A DNA stretch of 64,000 nt from Mesocentrotus franciscanus (GCA_037976565.1 CP137685.1:18077980-18141979); one strand, 5' to 3'; counted from the first letter of the stretch, positions 21,558-34,303 are shown. Numbers and translations are program-made. The notes: generated by a model from the letters alone, not told the origin.

Positions 21558-22360
21558 TTGACTAATCTGCTATCAAAAATGATGAATTTGCTACCCTTTT
21601 TTCCGCCCTCGATCAGCCCGCTGTTCGCTGGTACGATGTGTGACGTAATAGGTTGGGCACATGAGCGAGAGTGCTCCCTCACACAGCTCTGTCCGCTGCA
21701 TGCATTATACGTATTCGAAAGCCAGTCGAACGCGAAATATCCTATCACAATGTCCGAGCTTGAGGAAGAAGTTTTACTAGATTTAGATATCGAAGTTGAT
21801 GAACACAGCTCCACAACTAGTGACAGTGATTTATTTGATTTTTTGTATGTTTTAGTAGGCTATCTCCACGCCGGAGTTGCGGGTCAAAAATGGATACGAA
21901 TGTACACTAGCGCCATTAAATTCCCAAGTTCGAGCTGGCTGAGCCGAGCTGCCGCGACGCACCGGCCCCGCTGAACTGGCGATCGATCCGTCCGATGCAC
22001 GGGGTGACTGACTGGGCGAGACATTTTCTAATTTGTAGAAAGTGTAGGGCTATTTTGGCAAATTTCACGGATAAAAAAACAAAAAAGAATAGATGTGAGA
22101 TTATATCTTGCAAATACCAATTACATATATGCACCATAAATGGAACTGCACGACATCATAAAAATGCAAAGCCAAAAGGACTCTCGCGATTTATCAACAC
22201 TCAACAGCAATCACCAATCATCTTGCACATGCCAAGCCATGACCGAAAACTTCACAGCAAATTACACAAAACGGAAGAATATTTGGACAAATCGATCTGC
22301 ACGATTCACCCCCTCGTATTACATTACATAATTTGCTTAATATGCAATAATAAAATGTAA
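21558..22360 (+). other. Unrecognised repeat-like block with overlapping ORFs
   Basis: Two open stretches, 21,558-21,974 (138 codons) and 21,995-22,360 (121 codons), lie in a segment with imperfect inverted edges: GTGACGTAATAGGTTGGGCA near 21,639 and TGCCCAACCTCTGACGTCA near 22,508. The first encodes an acidic run with ELEEEVLLDLDIEVDE and overlaps the CpG repeat shared with 12.4 kb. The second has Cys pairs (CRKC) but no zinc-binding pattern I can name. It may be a decayed transposon ORF. No homologue is recognised, so this is not called as a gene. Confidence 0.3.
21815..21935 (+). repeat. CpG-bearing dispersed repeat, copy 2
   Basis: Contains CACGCCGGAGTTGCGGGTCA and ATGGATACGAATGTACACTA, and aligns with the reverse complement of 12,372-12,490. 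The similarity extends left into GATTTATTTGAT...GTTTTAGTAGG. Confidence 0.65.
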
Positions 22361-22544
22361 TTTCCTGATTTCGAGAGACTGTTATTCCACTTTCATCAAA
22401 GCTGGCTTAGGTATATGAATCATTCAAAGTCTGGGTAATGTATACTGAATGCAAAATACCGCACGCGAGCTGAGCGAGCCGAGCGAGAGGCCTAGGAATT
22501 TCGATCGTGCCCAACCTCTGACGTCATAAGTCTGTACTCCGTAA

Positions 22545-23585
22545 TTTTATTTTTCAAGCCAGGAAAAGAAGTTCTGAGAAGGGTCTTGGAAAAAGCATCT
22601 TATCGCGTTTCATTTATATTTATAATACTTTAGAGCAGATGATTTGTGTTCATATTGGTGTAAGCTTTCAGTACATGTATAATTTGTCCATTTTGTGACA
22701 TTTTGCGACATTTCTTCGCTCAGCTACTTTAAGTAGTCTCTTTTATAAATGAGTTTGATAATATTAGAATTCATCCATGGACAGTGCATAGATTTAATGA
22801 GAAGAGATTTTCAATCATATTAATAGGATTATCACTTAAACTTGCATCAAACTTATAATCATAATTAAAGGAAACCGAACCCTAAGAAATAACTTTACTT
22901 ATTGTGAGAGATTTATTATATTATTGCCCATTACTCTACAAGATTCCCCACCAAAGTGTATGAGAGAGGTATAAAGCAAGAATACTGTAATGTACAGTTT
23001 CTCAGCACGACATGGGCATCGTCATTTTCTTGATAACGTGACTTACTACCCTGTATACGAAGTCTTTTATCAAGTTAATGTATTCAAATTTATGGATGCT
23101 TCCTTCCCAGACGTGTGTGGTGTTAAAGTATTTCATTCACTTGCTATATCCTTTGTACTACAATTGCCAGAATGCGAATTTTTTTTGTATAAGTTGGTGC
23201 TCTTCTAGGGTGAAGGTTTCTCATAAATGAAATAGATTTGTCAACTGCTATTTACAACTGCAATTGTTCCCGTTATTTATTTTTCACCAAATATAATTTC
23301 GATCTGCTCAGTTATGATTTTTCCTCATTGAAAAACTAAAGGTTTCGTTATTGATTTAAAATTTCTTTCCAACTAAAGCTTGGTGCATGATACATGTACA
23401 ATTTCAACTGGTACGTCACATTTTCAAGAAAATGGCTGCGCCCATGTCATGCTAAAAGGCATCACAGCATGCCAGGAATATCTTCTCTCTTGTACATTTT
23501 CGTAAGGAATATTATACATCAAAGGGCAGGATTACATCTCATTTTTCAGAATACCTACACTTATTCTTTGGGGTTGGGTTTCCTT
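22545..23585. other. Intergenic, no gene seen
   Basis: Small ORFs at 22,990 and 23,394 have no recognisable content. Confidence 0.4.
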
Positions 23586-23678
23586 TAAGATCACCCAGTA
23601 TAACTAGGTCCTTGTCTTCAGATGCTACTTTCTCAAAAATATCCAGCATATCATCAGAATAAGAAGAGTCAGAATGTA
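23586..23678 (-). pseudogene. Possible LINE endonuclease scrap
   Basis: Minus reading gives YSDDMLDIFEKVASEDKDLV followed by ILGDL. This resembles the LLGDFN region of LINE apurinic endonucleases (the second catalytic block). It is a single short fragment, so the call is tentative. Confidence 0.4.
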
Positions 23679-23708
23679 GCGGTCCTTATGAATAGTGGTC
23701 CTTATGAA
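23679..23708. repeat. Relic of the 14-kb foldback subrepeat
   Basis: Two copies of GGTCCTTATGAATAG in tandem, matching the right arm of the element at 14,035-14,597. Confidence 0.7.
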
Positions 23709-24447
23709 TAGTGAGCGGACCCCAGACCAGTCACTGAGTCAAGTACAATTACAATTAATAATTATCAACCTGCCTTTGAGAACCCAAGATAATGAATAAA
23801 TTAAGAGACTGCAATGTCTGATTTATAACTCATAGTCACAGTCATCTGTGGAAGCACATGTACATTTGTTTGTATTATCACTCGTTTTTAGTGCTCTAGT
23901 TCGAATCATCCTCAATTTTACAGAATATTTCCTTGTGAATTGATAAAGTCACTGCCAACCTGCAATTTAGACTTAGCCTACCGGCTGCACCTCCGACTCA
24001 ATGTTGCTCAGTCTTTATATGATGGACATATTCATGTACATGTATGCAGTGTTTTGTTAGAGGGCACTGCTGCATATTTTTGATGTAGTCTACATGTTAA
24101 ACAAAAATCAGTTTAATTTCAGATATATGTATGGATCTACTGAGCTCAAACAGGCCTATGTTCTCATCTTGGACTGAGTAGCACCACAACCAAAAAATAA
24201 AAATGATTTAGATTTTCTCCATCTTCCTCCCTTCTGTCCTGTACAGTGTTAGACTCATCATTTTTAATCTGCAGATACAGCTGTTGCCCCCCCCAACAAA
24301 AAATGAATAAAAAATGAAAAAACAAACAAACAAAACACAACTGAATAGAAAGCCATGCATTCCAAATATTTCTCTGATAAACAGTGAAATAAATCTATTA
24401 TTTAAATTGTTATGGAATTATCTGATAATGATGTTCCTTCATGTCCT

Positions 24448-24953
24448 TTAAAGGTATTACAAAATTTTGGTATGGGGTCATGAATTTGGTTCAAATGAAC
24501 ATATTGGAAGCATATGTGATTTTACAATATTCAATGATCGTTGTCGCAGTTGAAATCCAGTCTTAAGTGATGAAATTGTAAATAATAAACTCTTTATGTT
24601 GTATAGCGCCCTCTCAAGACTGATATTACTTTAGATTTAAAACAATGTTTCGTGACTACAATCGACCGATTTGCTATTCCCGTTTGGAAATTATATATCG
24701 GAACTGCATATTCTGAGATTTTCATGGTCGCAGATACCATGGAATGGCCTTAGACGCTAATGGAAATATTTGAAATTTACCGGGAGCGCCAGTAAATTTT
24801 GATTATTCAATTTGCTCGAAAACAGAATTGTTTTATGGGCTAACATTTTTGGTGCTTATAATACATCCCCAGGGGCATCCAAATATATCAAAAATTAAAA
24901 AAATTACTATCCATTCAATTTCAAAATTTCCCAAAACTTTGTATTACCTTTAA
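24448..24953. mobile_element. TTAA-type MITE, family 2 copy 1
   Basis: Flanked by TTAA at 24,448-24,451 and 24,950-24,953. The termini are inverted: AGGTATTACAAAATTTTGG on the left, CCAAAACTTTGTATTACCT on the right. It is nearly the same sequence as 28,714-29,220 in direct orientation. No ORF. TTAA duplication is used by piggyBac and Kolobok elements; the AGG start argues against piggyBac, whose termini start CCC. Confidence 0.85.
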
Positions 24954-26265
24954 TATAGTAAAGAAGAGGGGTGAAAGAGCTGGAGGGATTGATTAAAAAA
25001 ATAATGGATACTACATACTAGCCATTCAGAAAGCTAATGAATTTCAGAAGAAATAGGAAAGCAAAAAAAACAAAAATGTAAGGAAGAAACTGAGATACAT
25101 GTTGTATAACTATAAGAGCAAGGCAAAGACTAGAGACATGAAAAGAAAACAGAGGGGATGTTAATTTAAATAAATGTGAAGGAAGTGAGGAGAGAGAGAG
25201 AGAGAGAGAGAGGGGAGATGCAAAGAAAAGGGGAAGTGAGAAAACTTAGGAGAAAGAAGAAAAATGAGAGATGAAGATGGGTATAGAGGAGGAAGAAGGG
25301 GAAAAAATTGATATACCTGGTACAGAAAATAGAAAAGTTAAAGTAGAAAGATGGATGTTATCAAGTTCAGATTCAATATTAGTTGAGAAATATGAGGGAA
25401 AGGGAGCAGAGATAAAATAAGATGAGAAAATAAGTGAAGAACATTATTGACATACATGCAGGGGGAAAGAGATAGAAGGAAAGTGAGGTATGAATTTACA
25501 CTGTATGTGTTAGAAAGAAGAGGGAGAAAGCAAAGCAAAGCAGAGAAAACTGAGAGGTGAAGTAGATAGTGGTTGTCATTGAGAAGGAGAAAGAGAGAGA
25601 GAGAGAAAAAAAAAACTGTGGAGGGGGTAGGGAGAGAAGGGTGAGTGGACAGTGGGACCTTGTTTGCTTTCAATTACCTTTGCCCCTTTTTATTTGGTGG
25701 GAAGATCAATGATGAGGAATATAGTCATAGTGCATTTGTTTGGCAGGACCTGCAATTCGTCGTCCCCCAAATAAAAAAAAAAATAATCCAATTTGACTGT
25801 AATCTGATAAGATACATGTACATGTACGTGTATGTAGCTGACGTTGATCAAATTGTGTTAAGTAGCCTTCAGTAGCCTACTTGAACAATTTTATAACAGT
25901 AGGCATAATACATTTGCTTTATAACCTGTTCATTCTCTGTCTCTATCTTTCCATTTCTCTCTCTTTCTATCTCCCTCCCTCCCTCTCACTCACTTTTACT
26001 CCCTCTATCTCTCCCTCTCCTCTTTCCTTTGCTCTCAATTCCATTATCAGGTGTGTATTAAATAAGTTACAGTATGAAAAAGTGGGAATGGACTTTACAA
26101 TTGGCTGATCAGATGTAACTTATTTTATATATGGTATGAGTAGATAAGGATTTTTGTTATAGCCTTCCATATTTGTTAATAAGCAAACTACTATAAACTA
26201 GCAAGCCATCACCACATGATATAATATAATATTTGCTTTACAATTAGAACTAGGTTGTGCATGCT
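24954..26265. other. Intergenic, purine-rich low-complexity stretch
   Basis: From about 25,080 to 25,640 the plus strand is rich in G and A (AGAGAG run at 25,193-25,213), making the minus ORF at 25,338-25,673 rich in Leu and Ser. This is compositional and not a gene. A CT-rich tract follows at 25,930-26,030. Confidence 0.5.
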
Positions 26266-27072
26266 CTTACTCTTTTCACACTTGTTTTGCTTAACCCCAT
26301 ACTATCCTTAACCCCGGACTAACTTTTTTGGCTTTTCACACACGCTTTTTTAGTCCTGTACTAAGCGCCTATCCCGGAATCAGAATATTCATGCTGTTCT
26401 CACTGCAATTCGTTAGCCCCGTACCAGACCTGCCAACCGATACGATTTTTAGATGTAAATACGACTTAATACGATTAAAAAAAAAAAATTATTTTGTGTG
26501 TGTGTGCTATTCAATGGCAAAATGCCCATTCTGTGTTGTAAAGTATCCTACCAGCATCTCACATCGGCAATTTGGGGATGTTCATTGGTTCATCGAACAC
26601 ACCAGTCATGACGAAATCATGCATATTCAACCAATGCTCCATAAAAAATGCTCCATGTAGGAACTGTAAGAAGCATTAATCCAGGTTTTTTTTTAATACA
26701 ACTTTTGTCGGTAAAATACAACTTTTGGGATTAAAGAATACAGTTTTTGAACTCCAGAGGTTGGCAGGTCTGCCGTAATAGCTGTATAGCGTGAATATTC
26801 ATTAATTCGCTCCATTACGTAGTACCGGACTATTTTTTTTGTTTCTGTTCTCATTCATTTGCTTGGCACCGCAATTGCGGGGTTAGCCCTGCTTTTTCGC
26901 AGGGCCAGCTAACCCCGTACTATAGGTGGGGCTAGCCCACTTTGGTAAATACATGTCTGAACAGAAAGTGGAATAAGCTTAACCCCGTACTATAGGTGGG
27001 GCTAAGACCCCCCTTTAACCCCCACCTATAGTCCTGGGTTAAGCAACATTTTGCCAGTGTGAAAACAGTAAG
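26266..27072. mobile_element. Foldback element with TTAACCCC subrepeats
   Basis: The left edge CTTACTCTTTTCACACTTG and right edge CAGTGTGAAAACAGTAAG are inverted copies. Both arms carry repeated TTAACCCC / GGGGTTA words (for example AACCCCGTACTATAGGTGGG twice near 26,912 and 26,981). A hAT-like insertion lies at 26,425-26,772. Related in style to 27,779-28,577. Confidence 0.7.
26425..26772. mobile_element. hAT-like MITE nested in the foldback
   Basis: Perfect 14-bp inverted termini: CAGACCTGCCAACC and GGTTGGCAGGTCTG. CCGTA occurs at both flanks but a full 8-bp duplication is not exact, so the target duplication has probably mutated. CAG-starting termini of this kind are known from hAT elements. 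No transposase. Confidence 0.75.
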
Positions 27073-27778
27073 ATAAACAAATAAGCAAGATAGTGGAATA
27101 CAATTTTATGACAAGAATTTGGCTGCTAGTCTTTTACTATTAAATCTTTTGATTCCTTGCTTTGAATCTGATTCTCAAAGTGTTTCACTCTTCTCTTCTT
27201 CATTTATCAACTTTTCCACAAGTTCATCTATGACCTAAATCTTTTATCCATCAGTTATTATATATTTTTTTAGAGGCAATACAAAGGCAATAGATTTGCA
27301 AACAGACAGAAATATATATATGTGTCCCAAACTCTACTATACACACCAGTAGATGCATACCATGTCTGAAAGTCCCTAACAATTGATATGGGATTTTTGT
27401 TATAATTTTGGCAGTGGCCTTTTCTTTCTAGCTTTGCTGGTATGAAAGCCTGGAGTACACATACACACCCACAACAACGTAAACAGCTTATTATGATATG
27501 AACTGGTCATTATGATACTATCATACTTGTGCACTCACCCATTTATGGAATTAGTCTCACTGCATCTAAAAAATTCAGACACTTCTCTCGAGGCCTTGTT
27601 CAACCTTTTAATTTGTTATGTCAGTCAGGAACCCTAGATACATGTTCTGTAGGTTGGCATTGGCAAATTTTGTTTGTTATTGACCCTACATTGCTCATTT
27701 TTTTCTTTCTTTCTAAAGATAATAATGATTGTATTCATTATGAATGATCTTTACTTCACCAGGGCTACAAAGACTAAT
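27073..27778. other. Intergenic, no gene seen
   Basis: No element or coding region supported. Confidence 0.4.
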
Positions 27779-28577
27779 ACCGTTTTCACACCTGGTTTTG
27801 GGGGGTGCTAAGAGGGTTTTTAGCGCTGCAAGTTCCCGGGCTATCTTTCATTTTCACACCTGGTTTTTTCGAAAATGAGTTAGCTCCGCAAGTTCCCGGG
27901 TTAAGCTGGCCCTGCTCCCGAGTAGGGTTAGTGCTGCAAGTGCCATGCGAGCGGCGCTTAACCCCGCAATTGCCGCGCTAACTTGTCAGGTGTGAAAGCA
28001 TCAGCTGTTAGCCCGGGATATCTTTCGAATGATGGTGCACGAATATTCATGAATATGTACCGTCACCTACGACAACAGCGAGGATTGGAGCGCGCGTTTT
28101 TCGTAGTAGCAGCTTATTTCATCACTATGTGTACATTCAATCAGGCTTGTGAAAATGTAAACGCGTACGTTGTTGTTGTTGTCAATTCAATGCACATCAT
28201 TAATTGCACCCATTGTTAATGTTGTATAAATTTCACGCGTGCATTCATACAGCCCGAGTACATAATTGTATAATCCTGTGGTGCACCATTTTAAAGAATG
28301 AAGTCGACTGTCAACTTCCGGTTGTGGAGTCGTTGAACTGCACTGCGCCTGCGCACATGTTTAATAGGTCATGTCAATCTTCTGAATATTCTGATAGTCC
28401 AGGGTTAAGGCAAAGCAGGTGTGAACACAGGCAACTTTTTAAAACCCAGGTTAGCTGTTAACCCAGGGTTAATTTACCAGGTGTGAAAACAAATTTCTTA
28501 GCCTGGGCTATCCTTAGCCCGGTTTTAAGCCCGCGCTAAGGATAGCCCGGATTATCTGAACCAGGTGTGAAAACGGT
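27779..28577. mobile_element. Foldback element, TTTTCACACCTGG family
   Basis: Ends ACCGTTTTCACACCTGG and CCAGGTGTGAAAACGGT are inverted perfect matches. Further internal copies of TTTCACACCTGG and AGGTGTGAAA, and repeated GCAAGTTCCCGGG and TTAACCC words, are spread through both arms. No convincing ORF despite small open stretches. Confidence 0.75.
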
Positions 28578-28713
28578 ATGACTCTAATCGCAACTCTAAA
28601 GGACTAATTCTTTAAAAAGACATATTACACTATATATTGTTACACATAGTGAGCCATATGTTTGAGTTCCAAGTAACCAATCATGAAGAAAACCTATACA
28701 TTCCTGCATTTCA

Positions 28714-29220
28714 TTAAAGGTATTACAAAGTTTTGGTATGGGGTCATGAATTGGTTCAAATGAACATATTGGAAGGATATGCGATTTTACAATATTTAAT
28801 GATCGTTGTCGCGGTTGAAATCGAGTCTAAAGTGATGAAATTGTAAATAATAAACTCTTTATGTTGTATAGCGCCCTCTCAAGACTGATATTACTTTAGC
28901 TTTAAAACAATGTTTCTTGACTACAATCGACTGATTTGCTATTCCCGGTTGGAAATTATATATCAGAACTGCATATTCTGAGATTTTCATGGTCCCAGCT
29001 ACCATGGAATGGCCTTAGGCGCTATTTTAAATATTTGAAATTTACCAGGAGCACCAGTAGATTTTGATTATTCAATTTGCTCGAAAGCAGAATTGTTTTA
29101 GCGGCTAAATTTTTTAGTGCTTATAATACATCCACAAGGGCATCCAAATATATCAAAAATGTAAAGAATTACTCTATCCATCCAATTTCAGAATTTCCCA
29201 AAACTTTGCATTACCTTTAA
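28714..29220. mobile_element. TTAA-type MITE, family 2 copy 2
   Basis: Flanked by TTAA at both ends, with termini AGGTATTACAAAGTTTTGG and CCAAAACTTTGCATTACCT. It aligns along its whole length, in direct orientation, with 24,448-24,953. Confidence 0.85.
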
Positions 29221-32200
29221 CCTGGTCTGAAACACGAGACTACAGAAATGATGTCAGAGGGGATGCCCCACAATTATGTGTCCGTGCTGCACAGGGATTG
29301 GGCGCAGACCTGCCCTTTAAATGCTGTTGTGCTCGGTGTGCGCTCCATCACATGCAGAGTCCTTCGAGTAGCAAAGTTCATTGTAGCATGGTGGCATGGT
29401 ATCTTTCCCATTTTTCTTATCTGTGATATAACTATCTCGCTCATAAGTCACATGCTCGTTTTGTTTGTATCCACAGAAGATTTAGAGCTTTGGATTTGGA
29501 ATATTCACCTTTTCGTAAGTTTGATTCTGATGTAGATATTTAGAGAGTACAGAGAGTATGTAGAGAGAAAGAGAAACCGACAAGAAGTCAAATTACTGTA
29601 GTCAGTTTACTGCTACGCTAGCTACAGGTAGTTGCATGTATGACTATTATATTAATGACCTTGTATTGTGTGTGCATGCTGTGTGTGGTGAATTGCTTTA
29701 TTCAAATGATTTTGCAAAGAGGGTAGGATATGACATGTACATGTACAATTTACCGTAGTAGGTACAATGTAGTACATCTACATGTATGATCTATGGGGGA
29801 TTGTGCTGACAAAAACTGCGTATTGGAGTGTTTTGAACATGTGTGATTTGGAAGTTCATGTTGTTGCCTTTGACTATATCACCCAAACGTTATAATAATA
29901 TAATAATAATAATTATATAATAGTGAACATTTATAATGCATCTGTCAAAATTGGCGCAGTTGTGTGAAAATTTTATAATGTAGTTAAAGGGAAAAAAATG
30001 ATCACAGCGCCTTAAACCCTGCTGTGTTGTGGGCAGCCAATAAACCCAGCCTGATATATGAATGGTCTACTCTTTCTTTGGATGAAAGTTAGCTGCTTAT
30101 GATGTCTTGAAGTAGAAACAGTTGAAAGACTCTGAATATTGTTTTTATAAAAGATATTTAAGCCAAATTCAACACTGAGAGATTTCAGATCACAAATTTC
30201 ATGTTAGAAAGTTCATATAAGGTATAAATTTATTGCTATCCAAGTGACACTGAAGCTAGTAATTCTATTTTTTACTGAAATAAAACTATTTTAATTTAAA
30301 AAACAAAAAACAAAAATCAATCAATTTTCTACAGGAAAGAAAACATGTTACATCTTCCTAAATGGAAGTTTTCCTTGCCAGGATTGCGAATGCACTTGCA
30401 GTAAATTTGTAGGAAGGGATTTCATTTTTATTAAGTTTTAAAATGTGTGAACTCATCTTTTCAAATTGGTAATTGTTTTTGCATTGTTAGTTTTCTTCAA
30501 TATATGTATCAAGATTTTACATTTTTGTAGAATATACATCTAGATACCTTGCACTCAGCAGAACATTTATATGATGTATGATGTCATTGTAAGGGGATTT
30601 CCAGTGTAGTTGTACATTTACATGAAATAAATGCATTCCTACATGTATGTTTTCTTCTTCCAGCACTTTGTAGTGTAAAATTATAGGGTTGTTTTTCTCA
30701 GACTCTGCTCAACTGACTGCACTCCTGCTACATGTATCAACTTATAAACTTTTCCACTCCTTAAACATCAACTTCATTGTAGCTACAGTAGACAAAAAAT
30801 AAATAATGTCTTGCCGAGACGAGATTCTGTGTTGCACTGCTCTTAACACGATTTTAACAAATCAGAACGTATGTGACATTGTGAATTTAAAAAAGAGTCA
30901 GAAACATACAAATGGAATAGTGCAACATAATGCATAATGAAAGAACCCAGTGAGAATAAAGATGAAAGAACCCAGCGAGAATAAAGAACCAATAGACAGT
31001 ATGGAAAGGTGATCATGAGGTGTTCACGAGATGAATGAGAATTAAACAGTAGAGCCCATGTGAAGTGGAAATGGGATGGAAATGAATGGAAGAAACCAGG
31101 CGTGGTAATGGCAATGACAATAATGCATACAGGTGGATAGAGGAATGGAGGTCATGGGCTGAAATGTAAATGCTATGCTGAAGATATGTAAATCATAGAG
31201 TATAGAAAGCAAAATGTAAAACCTCAAATGAAAAGTAAACAGAAAAAACCACAAGAAAGTCGCAAATATTACTTTTTAGGTTATGTTTCTTTCTGAAAGA
31301 ATAGACTCAGCGTTAAAATGATATATAACTCATTGTGATTGGACATTCCTAATCCATTGAAAAAAGGAGAAAATGCCCTGTCCCAAAGAAAGTTAGTTTG
31401 GAAAAATATGTGTTTGAAGCTAGTTGAAGCCTTGAGTCTGTTTGGGCGATCTGACTCCCCCAATATATCATGCAATTTGTAGAAATACACCTTTATTGAG
31501 CTCTAACTGACAATCACACCATGAAACTTTTTGGTGGTTTTGTGGTGCCTGCATGGTACCAATTGTTACAGTAGGAAGCATGTTATATGAGCAGGGGAAA
31601 TAGTGTGTGCATATGTGACCTCAGTGGAAATCGTTGTGAAGAATGAGTTTAGATGTAAGAATGTTGGGTGTATCTTACCTTTAAATAGGCCACCACAATG
31701 GAGTGAACCTTGGGAGATCATGGCAGTCCATTGATTTCCTGTAGAAAATTAAGTTCAGAGTATTGCTCAGTCCCAATATAGAGTATTTACACACAAATGA
31801 TAAAGTGAGAAGGCTGAAAACAAGCTTCCTCCCACAAGTGAAAAGAAAATTTATATCACCTGGTCAATGAAGAGAGAGAACTGTTTGAAAATACCTATTG
31901 CCATGTGTTGATCGTTCAAGTGGAGCACTGTGTTGAATCTTTAAGTAAAAAACATATATATCATATTCTATGTGAAAAAGAAATATATACATTGTGAAAG
32001 TTTTTTTAGCCTAAGACATTCCAAGGGCAATTTGACAATGGAGCAAAGTTTTAAAGCCCCAAATATTCTCTTGAAAGTTATGAAAATTATATCCTCCACA
32101 TTCGATAATATCAAATAAAAATACATGTACCGTAGGTCTAATCGTCGAGTTTTATGTAAAAAATTGCCACCCTAACAGATCTGCCCATTAAAAGGAAACA

Positions 32201-34301
32201 GACCATAGGTGTTCATTCCAACAAAAATGCTAATTGTAAAATGATGAAATGTCATACTATGAATGTAACTTTTTTTCAACAGTAGACTAATAAATTCTAG
32301 TCATATAGAGTTGATAATTTATTGATAATTGATTCTTTAATTCTTGGAAACATATAGATGAAACATGTTACATTCATGTACATGTTGTAACTAAACTACA
32401 GAACAAAATTCTTTTCTTTGAAACTTTTCATATCAGTGCTACATGAACTTCCCTTCAATTAACGATACGTTTCATGTATCATAAGGAATAGAGTTGCTTT
32501 CAGTTTCAATTTCCCTCCATGAACATGTAAATCCAGACATTCCACGAGACTCATTTGAAGGGAAAAAATGAATTAAGTGCAGATTCTATGGATACTACAA
32601 TGTACTACTGGTATGATAATGGACTCTGAAGTTGCTGTGAGCAGCTAAGCCTCAAATGTTGTCAGTTGTATGGAACTTAATAGAGAAGGCAATTTTGGCT
32701 GATCAGAGAGGCCTATTTATAAGCCTAAAAACTAAAAGGGCACAAAATGAAATGAAAAAGGTTTTAACTATTCTGGGAAGAATTTCTTCAATTGGTCCGA
32801 GGAATTAAATGATTTGATGAAAGATGGGACCTTGTAACAACATCCATCCTTTGGATGATGTTACAGTAAACATTTTTGTAAAGGAGTGATCACCAGCTTT
32901 GCTACGAGTCTTTGGAATGGTAGGAAGAAAAGGGTCCCTAGAAGAGCGAAGACTGGGACGACATGGACTCCCATCTTACTTGATAGACGAGATATTATGA
33001 TTCGCTGGTCTGTTGATGGTATCAAATTAATGCTGCCAATAGGTCAAGCAACAACAGCTAGCATGCTATTTGGCCTTTATCTAGAGCAAACATAGAGGGG
33101 TTTCTGCGTTGTGATATGGCCTTTATGCAGACAGATTGCTATCAGTCATGTGATCCATTAATATGCAACATTCAACTTTTTCAATAATCTTTCAAGAAAG
33201 GTCAAACTGGCAACAGGTCTATAATTGGAAAGACAGTATTTGTTGAGTGATGGCTTATTAATCGAATGACTGCAGATCTGGCTGTCGATGGACAGACGCC
33301 CAATGATAGCAAAGAGTTAACTTCTTCCCCAATATTTCCCCTGATTCAGCCTCTTCAGGTTTCATTCTCAGATTAGTGATACTTAATAAGTTCACTATCA
33401 CATTCAAGCCCCTACATGTAATTAGGAGCCTCGGGAGGAGGGGGGCATTCACCATACAATAGAAGTAGATGCATGCAAAACTTGCAATGATTTTTCCATT
33501 AGCTATGGGAAATTTGCAGTTTCAGGCTCTAGTATGAATTTAGTATAAAATTATTGAACTTTGTACTTGGTGAATGATTGTGGAGATTATATTTTGTAGA
33601 TATGACTCAAGGGTAAAGGGCAAAGATAATCTTTATTTGCATAGCATAGTATATATTTTATTATGCATAATTGTTGCCTTATCAAATGGAACATGTAAGT
33701 GTGACTCCATCACAAAGCAAACAATAAGTTGAATGGTAAGACTCAGTTAGAACTTGCTAAAGATGTTTCAAGTCAGTTGGTCAATTTTAGTTTTGTGTAT
33801 TTCCTGAAGGAATATACTTTCTTAATTTCTTAGATGTTATTTCAAAGTAAATGTGAAAAAAGTATATTGACAGTTTTTTGTGTATTAGTTACTGGTCACA
33901 TTTTGCTCTCCCATTATTTTGAAATAGAGTATTCTGTTGCATTGATATTTGGATATTATCGATTCATAATGGATAGAATGTGCCAAATTAGTGTTTTCAG
34001 TTTTAGAACCCATACCTTGTGAGTCAGGGTGCTTTCAGGAAAATTCAAAAACTGTTAATACACTTCTCAGAAGTAACATTTCTTAGGAGTGGACACTCTT
34101 CATTTTCTTTCATTGGGTCACAAACTTCCAATTCCCATTCCAATTCCCAATTCCTCTTTTAGGATCAAACCTAAACTTTTAAAAATCTTATCTGGTAAGT
34201 TTTTGTTTGGTTTGTGGTGCTGGATCAAAAATGCTATTGTTATATTCCAAATTTATGGAAATGAAATTTCTATAGTAACTCTTCTTGTTTTTCTTCTCTA
34301 G
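29221..34301. other. Region upstream of the 2,522-codon gene
   Basis: About 5 kb without a recognisable coding exon. The first exon(s) and promoter of the downstream gene should lie here or further left, since 34,301 is a splice acceptor, but I cannot identify them. A short 25-bp direct duplication (AAAGAACCCAGTGAGAATAA) lies at about 30,941-30,990. Small ORFs look random. Confidence 0.4.
34284..34301 (+). promoter_or_regulatory. Splice acceptor before the giant exon
   Basis: Pyrimidine tract TGTTTTTCTTCTCTAG ends in AG at 34,300-34,301. It places at least one upstream 5'-UTR exon outside the identified sequence. Confidence 0.7.
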
Positions 34302-34303
34302 GC

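Larger units (their letters stand above)
19360..21560 (-). mobile_element. CR1/Jockey-like LINE with RT core, split by a minisatellite element
   Basis: Minus strand, from the 5' side: RNLRNSVTKLIRNEKR (about 21,350-21,400); then a foreign insert (20,557-21,338); then KYFDSVSDMYSNDSKKFWRE (about 20,500-20,557), PISETFDRKLLQI and FLPDDWKLARTTPVYKGKGD (20,245-20,400), and ISNY-stop-PILVVCHVAKLL (about 20,170-20,225). The 207-codon RT block at 19,552-20,175 follows, with FLDISKCFDCIDHELLL, GIPQGSILGPSLF and MYADDVVLY, so YADD is intact. The stop in ISNY-stop-P is TGA where RT families usually have Arg, consistent with CpG decay of CGA. The 3' end is rearranged (see 19,373-19,480). Inactive. Confidence 0.85.

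Noticed and set aside
25338..25673. 111-codon Leu/Ser-rich ORF resembling membrane protein
   Set aside because: Composition follows from a purine-rich tract on the plus strand.
29248..29535. 95-codon plus ORF, hydrophobic C-terminal part
   Set aside because: No recognisable family, no splice context; kept only as unexplained intergenic sequence.
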